Source: Marinomonas sp. SBI8L | GTDB taxonomy: Bacteria > Pseudomonadota > Gammaproteobacteria > Pseudomonadales > Marinomonadaceae | Reading direction: 5' to 3' | Assembly (NCBI RefSeq): GCF_001624705.1 | Contig: NZ_JSEO01000018.1 | Location: 1 to 64,000, forward strand | Length of the DNA stretch: 64,000 nucleotides | Part shown: one piece after another, positions 1 to 7,132 of the stretch | How the letters are laid out: every line of letters starts with the position of its first letter | Numbering within the stretch: the first letter of the stretch is position 1 | Notes under the pieces: model-generated | What the model saw: the letters and a program-made list of their open reading frames with translations, nothing else | What the model was told of the DNA's origin: nothing | Databases searched by the model: none | Position numbers and translations under genes: made by a program

Positions 1-591
1 GTCTAAATTATCAGCTTCTGACTCTTCATTATCTAATGCATCCAACATAGCGTGGTAGTCTTGGATTTTTTGTTCAACTGCTTTTATTTGCTGCGTTAAG
101 CGATTTTTCGTCAGAATGCTTTGTTTACTTGCATTGCCATGGAAGAAACTCCCATCAATTGCTATCAGCTCACCACCAACTAAATCAAGCTGTTTACAGA
201 GTAAAATAAAATCACGGTTTACTCGAATGAGAAGCTTATGATGATCTTTTCTAAAGTTAGCTATCGTTTTGTAACTAGGACGTTGATGCTTGATTAGCCA
301 CATAAGCTCAATATTTCTGCGACACTCTTTTTCAAGTTTGCGTGAACTTCGAATACCGTTTAGGTAACCATATAAATACAAGCGTAACAGGTCAGCTGGG
401 TTGTAAGCGGGCTGCCCTCTTAAGGAGGATGAAGGCTTATACACACCAACAGCCAATTGATCGAAATTCAATGTATCAATATAAGCATCAATTGCTCGCA
501 CTGGATTCGTATCAGAGATGTGCTGATCGAGGTGATCAATAAACAAGGAAAATTGTGCTCGATTCTCAGTTTTTCGATAGCTTTTATTCAT
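1..591 (-). CDS. IS1182/IS5-type transposase, N-terminal part (cut by window edge)
   Basis: Reading the minus strand from an ATG at 589-591 gives 197 uninterrupted codons to the window edge. The protein begins MNKSYRKTENRAQF and contains the block GQPAYNPADLLRLYLYGYL, which is characteristic of IS1182-group DDE transposases (DUF772-type N-terminal domain). A later segment, ELIAIDGSFFHGNAS, carries what is probably the first catalytic aspartate. No stop or frameshift occurs in the visible part, so the gene may be intact beyond the window. The remaining catalytic residues and the far terminal repeat are outside. It is the only transposase in the window and marks the left side as an insertion point. 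Confidence 0.85.
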   Translation of the reverse strand, partial: MNKSYRKTENRAQFSLFIDHLDQHISDTNPVRAIDAYIDTLNFDQLAVGVYKPSSSLRGQPAYNPADLLRLYLYGYLNGIRSSRKLEKECRRNIELMWLIKHQRPSYKTIANFRKDHHKLLIRVNRDFILLCKQLDLVGGELIAIDGSFFHGNASKQSILTKNRLTQQIKAVEQKIQDYHAMLDALDNEESEADNLD

Positions 592-665
592 AATGACGAT
601 AATCAACCTAACTCAGGACTATCAACATACTATAACAAGAATACTTTCACAGCCTGTCCTTCGTG

Positions 666-748
666 GGAATGCATACTTGCCAGCTCTGCTGGCTAGGAAC
701 TTAATACCACCCACCATGCTTGAGTTGGAGCTCAAGGCTATGCATTCC
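666..748. repeat. Dispersed-type inverted repeat (GGAATGCATA / TATGCATTCC)
   Basis: GGAATGCATA at 666-675 is matched by its exact complement TATGCATTCC at 739-748, and the surrounding minus-strand text reads CTTGTTCCCATGCTCGGCAT followed by GGAATGCATA. This resembles the dispersed 'TTCCCA...TGGGAATGCATAC' repeats I recall from many proteobacterial genomes; that resemblance is from memory. The element lies between the transposase start at 591 and the next gene at 883, and no convincing gene is present in 592-882. It could also be part of the insertion-sequence end. Confidence 0.5.
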
Positions 749-882
749 AATGCCGAGCATGGGAACAAGACTTTAGATTTCCCAAATTAGCAAGCGTTGC
801 TATTAGCGCTAAATACAATCTTATACGTAATAAATATACTGCTATAGTATGGGTTCAGCTATCTAACATGGAGGCGTTTAAA

Positions 883-1272
883 ATGAAGTCAAATGCGGTT
901 TGTTGGTTTGAGATTTATGTTAATGATATGGCTAGGGCGAAGACGTTTTACGAAACTGTGCTTGGGCAAGCGCTTACCCGTTTGGATAATCCAGAGGTAA
1001 AATCAGATTTCCCTCAACCTGAAATGTGGGCTTTTCCTATGGAGGAAGAGGCGGGTGCAAGTGGTGCAATATGTAAAATGGATGGGGTTGAAGCGGGAGG
1101 TAATAGCACGCTTGTGTATTTCAATTGCGAAGATTGCTCAGTAGAGCAAAGCAGAATTGAAACTGCCGGCGGTAAGTTAATCGCGCCTAAAATGTCTATT
1201 GGCGAGCATGGTTTTATCGCAATAGCTCAGGACCCTGATGGCAATAATATCGGCTTTCACTCTCTGAAATAG
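883..1272 (+). CDS. VOC-family (glyoxalase/bleomycin-resistance fold) protein
   Basis: A 129-residue single-module vicinal-oxygen-chelate protein. The opening NAVCWFEIYVNDMARAKTFY is the typical first beta-alpha unit of this superfamily, and the ending QDPDGNNIGFHS is the usual last strand with the metal-ligand or structural Glu/His region. I chose ATG 883 because a GGAGG ribosome-binding site sits eight bases upstream; an in-frame ATG at 868 would swallow that site. VOC proteins of this size are often annotated as glyoxalase-like, but the substrate cannot be read from sequence. It stands alone and is followed by a weak hairpin terminator. Confidence 0.88.
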   Translation: MKSNAVCWFEIYVNDMARAKTFYETVLGQALTRLDNPEVKSDFPQPEMWAFPMEEEAGASGAICKMDGVEAGGNSTLVYFNCEDCSVEQSRIETAGGKLIAPKMSIGEHGFIAIAQDPDGNNIGFHSLK

Positions 1273-1334
1273 TTAACCATTTTTGTGAAAGCAAAGATTT
1301 GAGAAAGTTAAGGCGTATTAGAAATGTAACGAGA

Positions 1335-1357
1335 GGGGGTAGTACTAGCCCCTTTTT
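1335..1357 (+). terminator. Weak Rho-independent terminator after VOC gene
   Basis: A GGGGGTAG / CTAGCCCC stem with one mismatch is followed directly by TTTTT, about 60 bases after the VOC stop codon. The very tight loop makes it a modest candidate. Confidence 0.5.
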
Positions 1358-1380
1358 CTTAATTTCTTAAGGGATTATGA

Positions 1381-1800
1381 ATGCTTATGAAGATGCACTA
1401 CAAAGGTGCTTGCAGCTGCAACCACTGGCAGCTTGAAATAGAAGTAGATAAACCTCTTAGTAAGTTTAATCCGCGGGTTTGTGATTGCGATTATTGTCTA
1501 AGCCATCCATCAAGAATTATCAGTGATCCAAATATGAGAATTGAATTAGTTGGTGTTGAGCTGTCAATTAGTCAAAATGGGGACCAGTTGGCTAACTTCT
1601 ATTATTGTAATCAATGCCATGATTTGTTGGCTGTGGGATGTCATTTAAATGACCAACTACGAGGTGCCGTTAATTCTGATCTGCTTCATTGCTCTGATCA
1701 ACTAGATGAACCCATGCAAATTCAACCTAAGCTATTGAGCTCGTCAGAAAAGTTAGGACGTTGGGGAAGCTTGTGGGGCGTGTTACATGGCGTCTCTTGA
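1381..1800 (+). CDS. GFA/CENP-V domain zinc protein
   Basis: A 139-residue protein with the Cys pattern of the GFA (glutathione-dependent formaldehyde-activating enzyme-like) beta-tent fold: GACSCN near residues 9-14, CDCDYC near 34-39 and YYCNQC near 74-79. In this family the cysteines bind zinc. Most members have no proven formaldehyde activity, so the name describes the fold and not the reaction. ATG 1381 has AAGGGA about ten bases upstream. The gene precedes a cupin gene on the same strand with a 67-base gap, so co-transcription is possible but not shown. Confidence 0.85.
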   Translation: MLMKMHYKGACSCNHWQLEIEVDKPLSKFNPRVCDCDYCLSHPSRIISDPNMRIELVGVELSISQNGDQLANFYYCNQCHDLLAVGCHLNDQLRGAVNSDLLHCSDQLDEPMQIQPKLLSSSEKLGRWGSLWGVLHGVS

Positions 1801-1867
1801 ATTCATCGTACTCAAGCCTTAATCTACTTTGCAAATACTTCTCTTTCACTAAAGGAATGGAATTTTC

Positions 1868-2365
1868 ATGTCTGCTTCAAAAAAAGATACCTACCTAGTT
1901 AAAAAGTCTGAGATTGATTCGATGGAAGGCTTAGATAAAACCCATTTTCTAAATGAAAAAGCTAAGCGTAAGAATAAATCCCTTGGCGACTTGACTGGCT
2001 TAACAGGCTTTGGATTTCATATTATTGAAATTGAGCCGGGCTGTGAATCGACAGAGCAGCATTGTCATTATCATGAAGATGAGTGTGTTTATATTCTAGA
2101 AGGGGAAGGTACAGCGGTTATCGGCGAAGAGTGTTTTGAAGTTGGTGTTGGTGATTTTATTAGCTATAGAGCTGGCGGGCTATCTCATACACTACTTAAT
2201 ACGTCAGATAAAATGCTTAAGTGTATTGTCGTAGGGCAACGCCTTGATCATGATGTGGCCGATTATACAAAATTGAATAAGCGTATTTATCGTCAAAAAG
2301 GGCTGCCTTGGAATTTGGTAGATATTGAGAATATTGCTACCCCTGTGGCAGGTAAGAAAGCATAA
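1868..2365 (+). CDS. Cupin-domain protein
   Basis: A 165-residue protein with one conserved cupin barrel at roughly residues 55-125. Cupin motif 1 is visible as EQHCHYHEDECVYILEGEG and motif 2 as VGDFISYRAGGLSHTLLN, so the usual His/His/Glu/His metal ligands are present. A lysine-rich N-terminal region of about 45 residues precedes the barrel. The 3' neighbour starts 33 bases downstream on the same strand, suggesting a two-gene unit with the DUF2956 gene. The function is unknown; small single-domain cupins include sugar-binding and metal-dependent enzymes and simple sensors. Confidence 0.85.
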   Translation: MSASKKDTYLVKKSEIDSMEGLDKTHFLNEKAKRKNKSLGDLTGLTGFGFHIIEIEPGCESTEQHCHYHEDECVYILEGEGTAVIGEECFEVGVGDFISYRAGGLSHTLLNTSDKMLKCIVVGQRLDHDVADYTKLNKRIYRQKGLPWNLVDIENIATPVAGKKA

Positions 2366-2398
2366 TCAATTAAGTTTAAGATGGAATAAGGTCAGTCT

Positions 2399-2749
2399 GT
2401 GTCGAAGAAAAATAAAGTATCAAATGAAGTGGTTGAAGACGCTATGAAAATGGCAAAAGCAACTCAGAAACCTGGTCAAACGAAAGAACAAACTAAGTTG
2501 ATTGCTCAGGGGATTCAAAAGGGTATTGAAGAGTATAAAAAGCGCCATAAACAGAAGGCTCGCGCTTTAGACAAAGAGAAGAATAAGTTACAGAAAAAGG
2601 CTGAGTCTCAAGCTCAAGCCAATGCAGAACTTCCTGAAGAAGCTAGAGAAGCTGAAGTGATAATACAGCAGAGTAAGCTGGCTTGGTGCTTATTAGGTTT
2701 AAGTTGGGTTGGCTTTATCGCTTATCTAATGCAATCAGGCCGTTTTTAA
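2399..2749 (+). CDS. DUF2956 family protein with C-terminal membrane anchor
   Basis: A 116-residue protein starting at GTG 2399. The N-terminal and middle parts are highly charged (for example IQKGIEEYKKRHKQKARALD) and likely helical or coiled-coil. The last 24 residues, about LAWCLLGLSWVGFIAYLMQ, form one membrane helix. The layout and sequence fit DUF2956, a family of unknown role found in gammaproteobacteria. The stop codon lies inside the terminator hairpin that follows. Confidence 0.8.
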   Translation: MSKKNKVSNEVVEDAMKMAKATQKPGQTKEQTKLIAQGIQKGIEEYKKRHKQKARALDKEKNKLQKKAESQAQANAELPEEAREAEVIIQQSKLAWCLLGLSWVGFIAYLMQSGRF

Positions 2750-2762
2750 AACGGGCCTTTTA
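2737..2762 (+). terminator. Terminator overlapping the DUF2956 stop codon
   Basis: AGGCCGTTTT pairs with AAAACGGGCCT (one bulged G) and is followed by a T run. It ends the cupin-DUF2956 transcript. A separate GGAGGCC/GGCCTCC hairpin at 2804-2825 lies just past the convergent minus-strand gene but lacks a T tract. Confidence 0.75.
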
Positions 2763-2838
2763 GGATTCAATTAAAAAGTCTTAAAGCCTTTTAATTATAG
2801 ATAGGAGGCCACGCTAGAGGCCTCCATTATCTTTCTTT

Positions 2839-3336
2839 CTATTTCATAACTCTTTTAATCGCCGCTTCTGCGCATGCTAGATCTAGGTGACCACCTGGTG
2901 CACCGCCAATGCCAATACCACCTACAATTTGGTCATTAATTTTTAATGGAATACCGCCAGCTAGGAACAATAAGTTTTCATCCATATTTTGTAATGGTCT
3001 AAGGACTGGCTTATCTTGAATTAACTTCATTAGGTTCGCTGTCGGTTGCTTCATGCTAACTGCGGTAAAGGCTTTTTGACGAGAGCTTTCAAGCGTATGT
3101 GTAGTTGCATTATTGTTTCTAAGTTGTACCAGTACACGGCCTGCTAGATCGACCACTGTGGTTGTCACGTTGTAGTTATCTTTGGCGCATTCACTCACAC
3201 CGGCTACAGCTAGAGACATGGCTGTCGAAGACGATAGCTGAGTGAAAGTATGAGTTTGTTCTGACTCTTGTGCTGTGGCTAGGCCTGACATTAGAACTAG
3301 AGACACGCCTGTAATTTGCTTGATGATTGATTTCAT
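2839..3336 (-). CDS. Exported GlcG/HbpS-family protein (heme-binding-like)
   Basis: A 165-residue protein with a Sec signal peptide (MKSIIKQITGVSLVLMSGLA, cut after TAQ). The mature part has the HbpS/GlcG (DUF336) fold, with the conserved MKQPTANLMKLIQDKP region and the glycine-rich end VGGIGIGGAPGGHLDLACAEAA. The start was set at the ATG at 3336, because the longer reading adds only MCH before a normal signal peptide. In Streptomyces, HbpS binds heme and controls the SenS-SenR two-component system. Here the gene is divergent from a two-component pair with about 157 bases between start codons, which suggests a similar accessory-sensor role; that is inference. Confidence 0.82.
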   Translation of the reverse strand: MKSIIKQITGVSLVLMSGLATAQESEQTHTFTQLSSSTAMSLAVAGVSECAKDNYNVTTTVVDLAGRVLVQLRNNNATTHTLESSRQKAFTAVSMKQPTANLMKLIQDKPVLRPLQNMDENLLFLAGGIPLKINDQIVGGIGIGGAPGGHLDLACAEAAIKRVMK

Positions 3337-3493
3337 ATGACACATTTCCTCTTAAAGTGAGTATTGCTTTGAAGTTGGTAGCCAGTCTATCTGGCTCAGC
3401 TTGCAACCACCTTGCGCTAAGATTACAGCTTTGTAATGCAATGCACTTGGAGAGTCGTGCTACCCTTTAGGGTTGCGAAGAAAGAGAGAACCT

Positions 3494-4168
3494 ATGCAAA
3501 TTTTAGTGATTGAAGATGACCTTCATATCAGCAACTTCCTAAAACAAGGCTTTGAGCAATTAAGCTATCAAGTGACGGTTTGTCATGATGGTTATCTTGG
3601 TTATCAGCTAGCGAAGGACGGATCGTTTGACCTTGTGGTATTGGATTTGATGTTGCCTACTTGGGAAGGGGAAAAAGTATTACAGTACTTAAGAGGTGAG
3701 GGCTATGACATGCCGATTATTATCTTAAGTGCGAAACATACGGTGGAAGAAAGAGTTAAAGGACTAGAGTCAGGGGCGGATGATTATCTGATTAAACCCT
3801 TTGCGTTTGCCGAATTGGCAGCTCGTTGTCAGGTGCTATTAGGGCGACAGAAAAAAAGCCAAAGTAGTAATATGCTTGAATACCAAGGCATTCGATTAGA
3901 CCTGTATAGCCGTAAGTGTTATCGAGAAGGTCAAGAAATCTCTCTCAAACAAAGAGAATTTGCCTTGATGCAGCTCTTCTTGCAACAACCTGAGCGGGTC
4001 TTCTCCAAGACCGTTATTTTAGAGACCATTTGGGGTTATCAGTTTGACCCACAAACAAATGTGGTCGATGTGCTAGTTTGTAGGCTAAGAGCTCAGTTAG
4101 ACAAAGATTTTGACTCTTCTTTGATTCATACCATCAGAGGAGTGGGTTATGTCCTTAAAACAGACTAG
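3494..4168 (+). CDS. OmpR/PhoB-family response regulator
   Basis: A 224-residue two-domain regulator. The receiver domain (residues about 1-120) shows the acidic pair in MQILVIEDD, the phospho-acceptor Asp51 in VVLDLMLP, and the Lys of LIKPF. The winged-helix DNA-binding domain (about 130-222) ends in the conserved LIHTIRGVGYVLK. I chose ATG 3494, directly before the receiver domain; an upstream TTG at 3473 would add seven unlikely residues. The kinase gene begins inside its last codons, so the two are translationally coupled. The targets are unknown; the divergent HbpS-like gene is the obvious candidate. Confidence 0.93.
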   Translation: MQILVIEDDLHISNFLKQGFEQLSYQVTVCHDGYLGYQLAKDGSFDLVVLDLMLPTWEGEKVLQYLRGEGYDMPIIILSAKHTVEERVKGLESGADDYLIKPFAFAELAARCQVLLGRQKKSQSSNMLEYQGIRLDLYSRKCYREGQEISLKQREFALMQLFLQQPERVFSKTVILETIWGYQFDPQTNVVDVLVCRLRAQLDKDFDSSLIHTIRGVGYVLKTD

Positions 4169-5696
4169 AGGTGAGAGTGTAAGCCAAGGTGGTATTGAAA
4201 CAACGACTCGTCTTGCCCAAGGGCAGTTATTTTCACGTTTTGTTCTCACCTTGATACTTTGCTTTGTTGTTATTCAATTAATAGTGACGGCACTATTAAT
4301 CTATCAACAAGACTTCCAAGCTAAGCAAATGATGACAAGTCTTAAGAGTGAGTATCAAAGGCTTTTGATTTTTGAGTCCAGCGATAAACTTGAGCATGTC
4401 CTGTTAAGTTATCCGGAAAAGCTGCTCGATAATTCCATGAGTGTTATTAAGCAGACAGGTAAAGTTAACCAAGATTTTATTGCTGGTGTAACTATTGATC
4501 AAACACCTATTTCTCTCGACGCATTTCTTTTATCTGATTCTAGCTGGTTAGACTTTTTGCTCGCTCAACCTTACTTATCGATTAAATTAAGCCCCGAGAA
4601 AGAGGCATTAGAGGAAGGTAAGCAAAAGGTAAATGATGTTGAGTATTGGTTGGTTTTAAATGTACCAGCTAAGCTTTCAGCCTTAATTGAAAAGTGGGTG
4701 TTTGTCGGTTTGATACTAGCGTTACTATCAATTCTTATTAGCTTTATTGTGTGGCGTTTGATTGGCGACACTTTACAGCCTCTACATGCTTTAGCCAAAG
4801 GCTTAGATAATCATAAAGTAGGGCAAGGTGTATCAGAGCAAGAAGCGCTTTTAGATATGTCAGCTTTTTTTGTTGAGGCTAAATTACAAGAGAAACAACG
4901 TCACCATGCGAGTAAAGGATTGGAGGCGCTAAACCAAGGTGTAAATCAAGTTATGTACAGCTTAAAGGGGGCAAACTTAAGTATGTCTCATACTTTAGAC
5001 GCGATCGCACATGATTTAAGGACACCACTTTCCAGGATATTGCTTAGTACGGAAAAAGCTTTAGCTTCTTCTCACTCAGATCTTTCAGATGAAACTGTGT
5101 ATCACAAAAATGAGGTCTTACGGCTGGTTGCAGCTTTATCTGATTGCGCTGAATCGGCATCACAAGCAACGGAGTTATTAACGACTCTGATGAAAATTAA
5201 CGATGAAGCAATAGGGCGGCATGAGATAGTAAAAGATAGCGTCTCCTTAAAAGAACTAAGTTTAAATGTTATGTCTTGGTATGAAGAAATAACAGAAGAA
5301 AGGGGGATTGGGTTAAGTGCTAATCAAGTACCTGATATTGTCTGTCTAACAGATCCAAAACGCTTAACGCAAATACTGGTTAACCTTGTCGATAATAGTA
5401 TTAAGTACAGTGAAAAAGGTGATGAGATTCAATTGTGTTGGGGTATGAAAGGCCATGATTGTTTTATCAGTGTGAAAGATACTGGTATAGGTATTGAAGC
5501 TGACAAACAAGAAGCGATATTTGAGCGTTTGTATCGAGTGGATCATAGTCGTTCACAATCGGGTTACGGTCTTGGACTGGCTATGGTTAAGGTTATGCTG
5601 GATAGTTTAAATGCCACTATTAGCGTCTCATCAGAGTTGGGGGAAGGGAGTGAGTTTTGTGTTTTGCTTACTCAGCCTTTCTCTCCTACTCGCTAG
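4149..5696 (+). CDS. Sensor histidine kinase, partner of the OmpR-type regulator
   Basis: A 515-residue inner-membrane kinase. It has a first membrane helix at about residues 30-53, a periplasmic domain of about 130 residues, and a second helix at about 184-205. A HAMP-like linker follows, then the phospho-acceptor His288 in AIAHDLRTPLSR. The ATPase domain shows the N box (NLVDNSIKYS), G1 (DTGIGI) and G2 (GYGLGLAM). ATG 4149 overlaps the regulator gene by 20 bases and is preceded by GAGGAG. The ligand is unknown. The periplasmic loop faces the compartment where the HbpS-like product would be exported, so the two could interact. Confidence 0.92.
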   Translation: MSLKQTRGESVSQGGIETTTRLAQGQLFSRFVLTLILCFVVIQLIVTALLIYQQDFQAKQMMTSLKSEYQRLLIFESSDKLEHVLLSYPEKLLDNSMSVIKQTGKVNQDFIAGVTIDQTPISLDAFLLSDSSWLDFLLAQPYLSIKLSPEKEALEEGKQKVNDVEYWLVLNVPAKLSALIEKWVFVGLILALLSILISFIVWRLIGDTLQPLHALAKGLDNHKVGQGVSEQEALLDMSAFFVEAKLQEKQRHHASKGLEALNQGVNQVMYSLKGANLSMSHTLDAIAHDLRTPLSRILLSTEKALASSHSDLSDETVYHKNEVLRLVAALSDCAESASQATELLTTLMKINDEAIGRHEIVKDSVSLKELSLNVMSWYEEITEERGIGLSANQVPDIVCLTDPKRLTQILVNLVDNSIKYSEKGDEIQLCWGMKGHDCFISVKDTGIGIEADKQEAIFERLYRVDHSRSQSGYGLGLAMVKVMLDSLNATISVSSELGEGSEFCVLLTQPFSPTR

Positions 5697-5710
5697 CTTT
5701 TAGAAAGATA

Positions 5711-5749
5711 AAAAAAACGGCCAAACCGGAGAAAGTTTGACCGTTTTTA
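5711..5749. terminator. Bidirectional terminator between kinase and guaD
   Basis: AAAAACGGCCAAAC and GTTTGACCGTTTTT form a 14-base stem with a single mismatch around an eight-base loop. The A and T flanks serve both strands, as expected between convergent genes. Confidence 0.85.
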
Positions 5750-5826
5750 TAGTTAGCTGTAGAGCTCAGTTAACTATTTTGTTTTCGTTCTTAGCGCTAA
5801 CTTGGTGTAAAAGTCGTGAACTTTAA

Positions 5827-7128
5827 TTAACGTTTATGAACGCATTCGCCAGCAACAATAGTGTGAGAGATTGCTCTGTCATCACCGATTGTCATTAATA
5901 CGAATAGGGTTTCAGCTAGCGTTTTAGATTGGGCTAAACGGTAATCTAGCAAAGGAGTACCTTTGTAGTCTAAAACTAGGAAGTCCGCTTCTGTACCTAC
6001 TTCTAAAGTACCTACCTTATCTTCTAGTCTCAATGCTTTTGCACCACCTAGTGTTGATAAGTAAAGGGATTTAAATGGGCTTAGTTTCTCGCCTTGCATT
6101 TGAATCACTTTGTAAGCTTCATTCATGGTTTCAAGCATAGAGAAACTTGTACCTGCGCCTACATCAGTACCTAAACCAACATTAACATTAAACTCTTCCG
6201 CTTTACCTAGGTTGAAGAAACCACTTCCTAAGAAAAGGTTAGAGGTTGGGCAGAATGCAATGGCAGAGCCTGTTTCTGATAAGCGGGTGTATTCTTGGTC
6301 GCATAAGTGAATACCATGGGCAAATACAGAACGCTCGCTTAATAGGTTGTGCTTGTCATAGGCATCTAGATAGTTTTTAGAATCAGGAAAAAGTTCTTGA
6401 ACCCAAGCGCATTCATTCTTGTTTTCAGACAAGTGAGTGTGCATATAAAGGTTGTCGTACTCTTCTAAAAGCTGCCCCGCTTTATGAAGCTGTTCTGAAG
6501 TACTTGTTGGCGCGAATCTTGGGGTAACCGCATAATGGTTACGACCTTTTTCATGCCATTTTTCAATCAGTTCTTTGCAATCTTCATAGCTTGATTCTGG
6601 TGTATCAGTCAGGTACTCAGGCGCATTTCTGTCCATCATTACCTTACCGCAGATCATACGTAGGTTGTATTGGGCAGACGTTTCAAAGAAAGCGTCAACA
6701 GACTCTTTGTGAACCGTGCCAAATACAAGGGCTGTTGTTGTGCCGTTGCGAAGTAGCTCTTTTAAGAATACATCCGCTACTTCAAGGGCATGGCTCTTTT
6801 CTTTGAACTCATTTTCCGCAGGGAAAGTGTAGTTATTTAGCCAATCTAATAACTGTTCGCCATAAGAGGCGATCATACCCGTTTGTGGGTAGTGAATATG
6901 AGTATCAATGAAGCCTGGCACTATTAAAGAGTCTTTATGCTCACTAAGTTGTGCATTTGGGAAATCTGGTAATAGAGTTTCGGCATTACCGAGGGCGACG
7001 ATTTTATCGCCCTCGGTAACCAAAAGACCATCTTCAAAATACTCATATGACGCTTCAATTCCTACTTCTGCAGGGTCAGCTATGGAGTGTAAAATGGCCG
7101 AACGCCATGCTTTTAATTGAGTCGTCAT
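5827..7128 (-). CDS. guaD: Guanine deaminase
   Basis: A 433-residue amidohydrolase that converts guanine to xanthine plus ammonia. Visible signatures are the metal motif GFIDTHIHYPQ, the following GEQLLDWLNNYTFPAE segment typical of guanine deaminases, MHTHLSEN, FAHGIHL, and LGTDVGAGTSFSML near the C-terminus. I set the start at ATG 7128; a GTG at 7155 would add nine basic residues overlapping the upstream gene. It begins four bases after the xdhB stop codon, so guanine-derived xanthine is produced alongside the dehydrogenase that consumes it. The order xdhA-xdhB-guaD indicates one purine-catabolic operon. Confidence 0.94.
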   Translation of the reverse strand: MTTQLKAWRSAILHSIADPAEVGIEASYEYFEDGLLVTEGDKIVALGNAETLLPDFPNAQLSEHKDSLIVPGFIDTHIHYPQTGMIASYGEQLLDWLNNYTFPAENEFKEKSHALEVADVFLKELLRNGTTTALVFGTVHKESVDAFFETSAQYNLRMICGKVMMDRNAPEYLTDTPESSYEDCKELIEKWHEKGRNHYAVTPRFAPTSTSEQLHKAGQLLEEYDNLYMHTHLSENKNECAWVQELFPDSKNYLDAYDKHNLLSERSVFAHGIHLCDQEYTRLSETGSAIAFCPTSNLFLGSGFFNLGKAEEFNVNVGLGTDVGAGTSFSMLETMNEAYKVIQMQGEKLSPFKSLYLSTLGGAKALRLEDKVGTLEVGTEADFLVLDYKGTPLLDYRLAQSKTLAETLFVLMTIGDDRAISHTIVAGECVHKR

Positions 7129-7132
7129 AATT

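Noticed and set aside
868-882. Upstream ATG 868 as start of the VOC gene
   Set aside because: It overlaps the GGAGG ribosome-binding site that is well placed for ATG 883.
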